Assembly: GCF_014203735.1 (NCBI RefSeq)
Contig: NZ_JACHJQ010000007.1
Span: forward strand, 248,001 to 312,000
Direction: 5' to 3'
Length of the DNA stretch: 64,000 nt
Source: Actinophytocola algeriensis
GTDB taxonomy: Bacteria > Actinomycetota > Actinomycetes > Mycobacteriales > Pseudonocardiaceae
Positions 59,807 to 64,000 of this stretch are shown in pieces. The position numbers and the translations under genes were made by a program. The notes beneath the pieces were generated by a model, which was not told where the DNA came from, did no database searches, and saw only the letters and a program-made list of their open reading frames with translations. Positions within the stretch are counted from its first letter, which is position 1; the number at the start of each line of letters is the position of its first letter.

Positions 59807-60724
59807 ATGACTGAAGAGAACGTGGTGCGCAGACAGAGTTTCGACGCCGAGGGCCCGGTCGAGCTGGACCTCGGCACCGGGGGCGGCGGCGTCACGGTGC
59901 GGCTGGTCGACGAGCCAGGGGTGCACGTGGAGATCCGCCACGACCCCAGTGCCGCGAGCCCGTGGGCCCAGGGCGTCACCAACCTGATGAGCTGGGTCAG
60001 CACCCAGTTCGGCAGCCAGCTGGGCGGCCAGTTCGGCGAAACCGTGCCACCGGGTTCCAACGCCGACGCGGAAGCCGTACGCCAGACCAGGGTGGACTTC
60101 AACGCGGGCCGCCTGGTGGTCCGCACACCGAAGGACATCCAGCTCCGCAACATCCCGATCCTGGTGTCCGTCCAGGCCCCGGTCGGCTCCCACGTCGAGG
60201 CCCGCACGGGTTCCGGCGACGTGACGGTCAACGGTGGTGCGGGCCGCCTGAACCTCAACACGGGCTCGGGCCGCATCAGCGCCGACCAGGCCGAGAGCAC
60301 GGTTCACGTGGACACCGGCTCGGGCACCGTGCGCCTGGGCCCGATGGCAGCGGGCCTGCGAGCCAAAACCGGCAGCGGCGACGTGGAGATCACCGCGATC
60401 GGCGGCGCAAGCACCGTGGTCACCGGCAGTGGCGACGTCTGGCTGGGTGCCGTCACGGGCGACGTCCTGGCCCGCACGGGCAGCGGCCGCGTGACCATCG
60501 CCAACGCGGCGTCGGGCGAACTGGAGCTGCACACCGGCTCCGGCGCCATCCACGTGGGCGTCCGCGAGGGCAGCCCGGCAGAGGTCGACCTGTCCTCCGG
60601 CTCGGGCGAAGCCCGCAGCGACCTGGACCTGAAGACCAGCCCACCGGAGTCGAAGCCGTCCCTGCGCATCCGCGGCCGCACCGGCTCGGGCAGCGCACTG
60701 GTCACGGCCGCAGCCACGGAGTAG
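59807..60724 (+). CDS. DUF4097 beta-strand-repeat protein
   Basis: A 305-residue protein with a run of short beta repeats marked by TGSG ([33 protein letters not shown] and so on), typical of DUF4097, a putative adhesin-like parallel-beta fold. No signal peptide or membrane segment is visible, so it is probably cytoplasmic. ATG 59807 is five bases after the RHH stop, with GGGG upstream. The pairing with an RHH regulator suggests one two-gene unit. Function unknown. Confidence 0.88.
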   Translation: MTEENVVRRQSFDAEGPVELDLGTGGGGVTVRLVDEPGVHVEIRHDPSAASPWAQGVTNLMSWVSTQFGSQLGGQFGETVPPGSNADAEAVRQTRVDFNAGRLVVRTPKDIQLRNIPILVSVQAPVGSHVEARTGSGDVTVNGGAGRLNLNTGSGRISADQAESTVHVDTGSGTVRLGPMAAGLRAKTGSGDVEITAIGGASTVVTGSGDVWLGAVTGDVLARTGSGRVTIANAASGELELHTGSGAIHVGVREGSPAEVDLSSGSGEARSDLDLKTSPPESKPSLRIRGRTGSGSALVTAAATE

Positions 60725-60748
60725 ATCACTGCCCACAGGGGGAAAGAA

Positions 60749-60792
60749 CCTGAGCGGCGCCTCCGTTCCCAGCACACGAGGCGCCGCTCAGG
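60749..60792 (+). terminator. Hairpin after the DUF4097 gene
   Basis: A 15-bp perfect stem (CCTGAGCGGCGCCTC / GAGGCGCCGCTCAGG) with a 14-nt loop begins 24 bp after the stop. No T tract. Probably the terminator of the RHH-DUF4097 unit. Confidence 0.65.
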
Positions 60793-60849
60793 CCTGTGCT
60801 CGGGCCTCCCGGACAAGATCAACGGCGGCCTCCGGCCCCCGAAATCCAG

Positions 60850-61505
60850 CGTAACGGCAAGCACCGACAACTTCGGCCGCAGCGGAACGACCCCTGTGGA
60901 CAACTGCGGAACACGTGCAGGCACTCCCCCGGGCGCACCAGCTCAAGCCCGGGCCGCCCACACAGCCGCGGCCGGTTCAGCGCCCAATCCGACCGCCTCG
61001 CCCCGGCCGACACGGCACCCAACCCGACTCGGCCACAGCCCGACCCGGTAGGCGAAGGCGCTCCCCCTGCGCGGTCAGGCACCCAACCCAGCCCGGCCGC
61101 TCAGCGAGTCCGGCCGCGCAGCCCGGCCCAGCCACCAGGCCAACCGGGCCCGGCCGCCAGCCCAGTCCGGCCCCACCCGGCCTGGCACCCCAACCCAGCT
61201 CAGCTGCTCGGCCCAGGCCAGAACCCCGCTCGGCTCAGCCGCTTACGGATCCAATTCCCAAGCCCCGGCCCGGCCACCAGCGCCGATTCCGGCTCAACGC
61301 CAACCCGGCCCGTCGGCCGAGCACAATCCGGCAGCCCAGCACTCAGCCCAATCCGGCAGCCCGGCCGCCAATCCGGCCCGTGCCCAACCCAGCTCGCCGC
61401 CCGGGCCACCCAATCCCAATCCGTCTAGCCCAGGTCCAGTCCGACCCGAACTGCCGAAATCTCCCTCCTCCCCTCGCATTCCTCCCCCGACTGGCCCCCC
61501 GGCCC
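60850..61505. repeat. C-rich low-complexity tract with degenerate CAGCCCGGCC repeats
   Basis: About 650 bp whose plus strand is rich in C and poor in T/G. Degenerate units such as CAGCCCGGCC and AATCCGGCAGCC recur irregularly. Both strands have open frames, but their proteins are Pro/Arg-rich without domains, and codon third positions are not GC-biased like genuine genes here. The minus strand has GGG runs and could form G-quadruplexes. No gene is called. It lies upstream of nothing obvious: both flanking genes end here. Confidence 0.65.
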
Positions 61506-61510
61506 CGCAG

Positions 61511-62743
61511 TCAGACCCTCAGCACCTTCGCCAGCGCCGCCGCCAGATTTCCCTTGTCTCCCACCGCAACCGAGTCCACACCGAGCCATCCGGCCATCGC
61601 GCGCAGTTCGGCTGCCAGTTCGACGGCCACGCGTGCGTGGTCCACCCCCGGCTCGGCGAACACGCCCCGCGCTCGCAGAACGCCCTCCGCGCGGTCGGTC
61701 TTCAGGTCCACCCGGCCCACCAGTTCCCCGTCGAGCAGGAACGGGAAGACGTAGTAGCCGTAGACGCGTTTTGGCTCCGGGACGTAGATCTCGATGCGGT
61801 AGTGGAAGTCGAAGATCCGCTCGGTGCGTTCGCGGCGCCAGATCAGTGGGTCGAACGGGCACAGCAGCGCGCGGCCCGTGACCTTGCGCGGGGTCTTCGC
61901 CGCCAGGTGGCGGTACGCGGGCTGGGGCCAGCCCCGTACCTCGACCTCCTCCACCAAGCCTTCGGCCACCAGCTCCGCCAGCGCGGCCTGGCTGCGGGAC
62001 GGCTTCAGCCGGTAGTAGTCACGCAGGTCCGGCTCGGTGCCGATGCCGTGGGCCGTGGCGGCGCGCAGCATCAGTTCGCGGGCGGCCTCCTCGTCGGGGA
62101 TCGGTGCTGCCGCAAGGACTTCCGGCGGCAGCACCCGCTCCGGTAAGTCGTACAGGCGCTGGAAACCGCGGCGGGTGCCTGTTGTCAGCTCGCCCGTCGC
62201 GAAGAGCCACTCGCACGCGTGCTTCACCGCCGAACGGTTCCACCAGCCACCCGGGGCCTTCTTCGCGCGGCCCTCCGCGAGGCCCAGCTCGTCCTCCAGC
62301 GGGCCGGCGCCGATCGGGCCCAGTTCCTTCACCGCGGCAAGCACGTCGTCGAACAGGCCCGGGGCGTCCTTGCGCAGCGAGGCGTACCGGTGGGCGTACT
62401 TCGCCTCGTACTCGCGCATGCGCCAGCGGAACAGCGGCCAGTCCGCGACCGGCAACAGGCTCGCCTCGTGCGCCCAGTACTCGACGAGCTGCCGCGGTTT
62501 GCGGGCGTGGTGTGTCCACGCCGCGTCGTCGAGCACAGCCATCTCGTACGGGCCGACCCGGGAGAACAGCGGCATGTAGTGCGCGCGCACGGCCACGTTC
62601 ACCGAGTCGAGCTGGATCAGCCGCACCCGGTCGAGCACCCGTTTCAGGTGCCGCCGCGACACGTCGCCGCCTGCCCGGGGCTCGGTGAAACCCTGCGCCC
62701 CCAACGCGATCCGCCGCGCGGCATCCGCACCGAGCACGGTCAT
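61511..62743 (-). CDS. YcaQ-like winged-helix protein (crosslink-repair glycosylase family)
   Basis: A 410-residue protein of the DUF1006/YcaQ family. The IQLDSVNVAVRAHYMPLFSR segment holds the conserved Gln-Leu-Asp. Later motifs include EYWAHEASLLP, KHACEWLFATGEL and LCPFDPLIWRRERTERIFDF. Relatives (E. coli YcaQ, Streptomyces AlkZ) unhook DNA interstrand crosslinks and can give resistance to DNA-alkylating antibiotics. ATG 62743 is chosen: GGAGGG is nine bases upstream and the ATGA overlaps the EamA stop. Confidence 0.92.
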   Translation of the reverse strand: MTVLGADAARRIALGAQGFTEPRAGGDVSRRHLKRVLDRVRLIQLDSVNVAVRAHYMPLFSRVGPYEMAVLDDAAWTHHARKPRQLVEYWAHEASLLPVADWPLFRWRMREYEAKYAHRYASLRKDAPGLFDDVLAAVKELGPIGAGPLEDELGLAEGRAKKAPGGWWNRSAVKHACEWLFATGELTTGTRRGFQRLYDLPERVLPPEVLAAAPIPDEEAARELMLRAATAHGIGTEPDLRDYYRLKPSRSQAALAELVAEGLVEEVEVRGWPQPAYRHLAAKTPRKVTGRALLCPFDPLIWRRERTERIFDFHYRIEIYVPEPKRVYGYYVFPFLLDGELVGRVDLKTDRAEGVLRARGVFAEPGVDHARVAVELAAELRAMAGWLGVDSVAVGDKGNLAAALAKVLRV

Positions 62744-63702
62744 CGTGGACATCCCTCCGTCACGCTCGTCAACTTCTCCTTGGCCCGCTGTTCCCCGCGC
62801 ACCACCAGCACCACCGCGCACAGCACCACCAGCCCGCCCGCGAACTGGGCCGCCCCGAACCGCTCGTCGGCGAACAGCACCCCGAGCAGCACGGCGATCA
62901 CCGGGTTCACGTACGCGTACGTGGCCACAGTGGACACCGGCAGCCTGCCCAGCGCGTATACGTACGAGCTGAACGCGAGCGACCCGAACACCACGCAGTA
63001 CCCCCACCCGAGCCACGACGCCGTCGACACCTCGGCCACCACGACCTGTTCACCGCGTACCACGCCGCCGACGGTCAGCACCGCACCGCCGATGAGCATG
63101 CCCACCGCCGAGAACGTCACCGGGTTGGGCGGTGTCGGCAGCCGCGACCCCGCGACCGTGCCCGCCGCCCAGCCGAGCGCCGCGAGCACCACCAGCCACG
63201 GCCCCCACCACGCCGTCCCGTGGGTGCCCGCGACCGGACCACCGAGCAGCAGCACCACCAGCCCGACCAGCCCGATCGCCACCCCGGCGACCGTCACGAG
63301 CGGTGGCCGCTGCCCCGTTAATCGCCGGAACACCACCACGTACAGCGGCACGCACGCGACCAGCAGCGCCGCGAGCCCCGACGCCACCTGCCGCTCTGCC
63401 ACCACGACCAGCCCGTTGCCCCACGCGGGCAGCAGCACCCCCACCAGCGCCGCCGTGCCGAACTGCGGCCACGTCATCCGGAACGCCGCCGGGCCGGCGA
63501 ACGCCAGCACCGCGAGGCACAGCAGCCCACCGGACACCAGGAACCGCGCCCCGGCGGACAGCAGCGGCGGCATGGTCTCGACGCTGACCCGGATCGCCAG
63601 GTACGTCGAGCCCCACACCACGTAGACCACGCCGAGCGCCGCCCAGGCCAGCCAGGCCGGGGCGCGGGTCGGAGCGGTCGACGGGGCCGCGGAAACAGTC
63701 AC
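62740..63702 (-). CDS. EamA-family transporter
   Basis: A 320-residue DMT exporter with ten membrane helices. The first repeat has VVYVVWGSTYLAIRVSVETMPP, with the RhaT/EamA sequence GARFLVSGG; the second has YVYALGRLPVSTVATYAYVNP. GTG 63702 is the likely start, with no clear ribosome site. It overlaps the YcaQ-like gene by ATGA. An exporter paired with a crosslink-repair protein would fit a drug-resistance cassette, which is inferred. Confidence 0.9.
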   Translation of the reverse strand: MTVSAAPSTAPTRAPAWLAWAALGVVYVVWGSTYLAIRVSVETMPPLLSAGARFLVSGGLLCLAVLAFAGPAAFRMTWPQFGTAALVGVLLPAWGNGLVVVAERQVASGLAALLVACVPLYVVVFRRLTGQRPPLVTVAGVAIGLVGLVVLLLGGPVAGTHGTAWWGPWLVVLAALGWAAGTVAGSRLPTPPNPVTFSAVGMLIGGAVLTVGGVVRGEQVVVAEVSTASWLGWGYCVVFGSLAFSSYVYALGRLPVSTVATYAYVNPVIAVLLGVLFADERFGAAQFAGGLVVLCAVVLVVRGEQRAKEKLTSVTEGCPR

Positions 63703-63748
63703 GGCGACACCATGACATGGACCACCGACAAAAACTGACCAGGCCTGG

Positions 63749-64000
63749 TCAGCGCGGGCGGAAAGCCGAACCCGTGATCCCCGTGTTGTCCTTGATCTTG
63801 CCGACGCAGCGGTAGACGCCCAGGTCACGGGACACGTCGTCGCTCGAAGGGGGCAGGATCTCGAAATCCCAGCGGTCCGCCCCGTACTCGAGCGCGTCCC
63901 CGTACCGCGACGCCAGCAGGGTGTCCACCGAGCACACCTGCTTGACGACCGGGTGCTCGGCCAGCACGTCCTGGTACGGGTCGGACACGTCGCCCGGCAC
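63749..64000 (-). CDS. C-terminal part of a septum-formation-like or kinase-type outer domain (cut by window edge)
   Basis: Eighty-three codons to a stop; the 5' end lies outside the window. Cysteines in VCSVDTLLASRYG and YRCVGKIKD and the pattern Tyr-Gln-Asp near the start resemble the outer domains of the two kinases at 53219 and 55462. No membrane segment is in the visible part. It could be a secreted or membrane protein of the same family. It lies 46 bp upstream of EamA on the same strand. Confidence 0.55.
   Translation of the reverse strand: MPGDVSDPYQDVLAEHPVVKQVCSVDTLLASRYGDALEYGADRWDFEILPPSSDDVSRDLGVYRCVGKIKDNTGITGSAFRPR

Noticed and set aside
60796-61754. Pro/Arg-rich protein in the C-rich tract
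   Set aside because: The frame runs into the well-supported YcaQ-like gene on the other strand, has no domain, and shows composition of low-complexity DNA rather than coding bias.

Overview
This is a high-GC actinobacterial chromosome segment. The gene set (divergent mraZ/moxR loci, MraZ and ClgR operators, a ClgR-PspA-PspM stress locus, rimO-pgsA-pncC, ftsK, rnj-dapA, thyX, ESX-type small proteins and PknB-like kinases), frequent GTG starts and many ATGA overlaps fit a member of the Pseudonocardiales (Lentzea, Saccharothrix or Actinosynnema-like). The genus is an inference. No rRNA, tRNA, CRISPR array, prophage or transposase gene was seen.

Layout. 0-4 kb: the start of an ECF sigma factor with its YCII partner, then a TetR regulator divergent from a UvrA-like ABC ATPase. 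4.0-4.6 kb: a gene-free repeat island. 4.6-11.5 kb (minus): mraZ-rsmH-ftsL-ftsI, followed not by murE but by a haloalkane dehalogenase-like hydrolase and a SWIM zinc-finger protein. 11.9-16.8 kb (plus): moxR, DUF58 and transglutaminase genes. 16.8-20.2 kb: GNAT/XRE divergent pair, a MITE-like inverted-repeat element, an aldehyde dehydrogenase and a DUF3040 protein. 20.4-23.6 kb: PHP hydrolase, sirtuin and a secreted M74-type endopeptidase. 23.6-26.0 kb: a four-gene ESX-like operon. 26.2-31.9 kb: dinB, a second repeat island, an MFS exporter, a methyltransferase, a ParA-like ATPase and a Thr-rich protein. 32.1-32.36 kb: a probable structured RNA with its own promoter, a 12-codon ORF and an intrinsic terminator. 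33.3-40.9 kb: pyrD, pspM-pspA, clgR, pncC, pgsA, rimO and an ArgA-type acetyltransferase. 41-48 kb: secreted phospholipase A2, lipase and a lipoprotein amide hydrolase, then ftsK, an acyltransferase and an Lrp regulator. 48-53.2 kb: EamA transporter, FAD oxidase, rnj-dapA. 53.2-59.2 kb: two related membrane Ser/Thr kinases around a TIGR03085-type protein, a DinP polymerase, an ACT protein and thyX. 59.2-64 kb: a leaderless RHH-like gene with a DUF4097 gene, a C-rich low-complexity tract, a YcaQ-like protein, an EamA transporter and a partial secreted-type protein.

How the genes work together. The mraZ operon makes the septal transpeptidase and its partner FtsL. FtsK, the kinases with a septum-formation-like outer domain, and the M74 endopeptidase add to cell division and wall work. 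ClgR and PspA/PspM form an envelope-stress module next to lipid (pgsA) and tRNA/ribosome (rimO) housekeeping genes. DapA, ArgA, PyrD and ThyX supply lysine/wall, arginine and nucleotides.

The least explained features are the ncRNA at 32.1 kb, two inverted copies of a 240-300 bp palindrome-bearing element at 4.1 and 28.2 kb, a family of short perfect palindromes, a six-copy 30-bp tandem repeat, and a MITE-like element whose ends supply the stop codons of both flanking genes.
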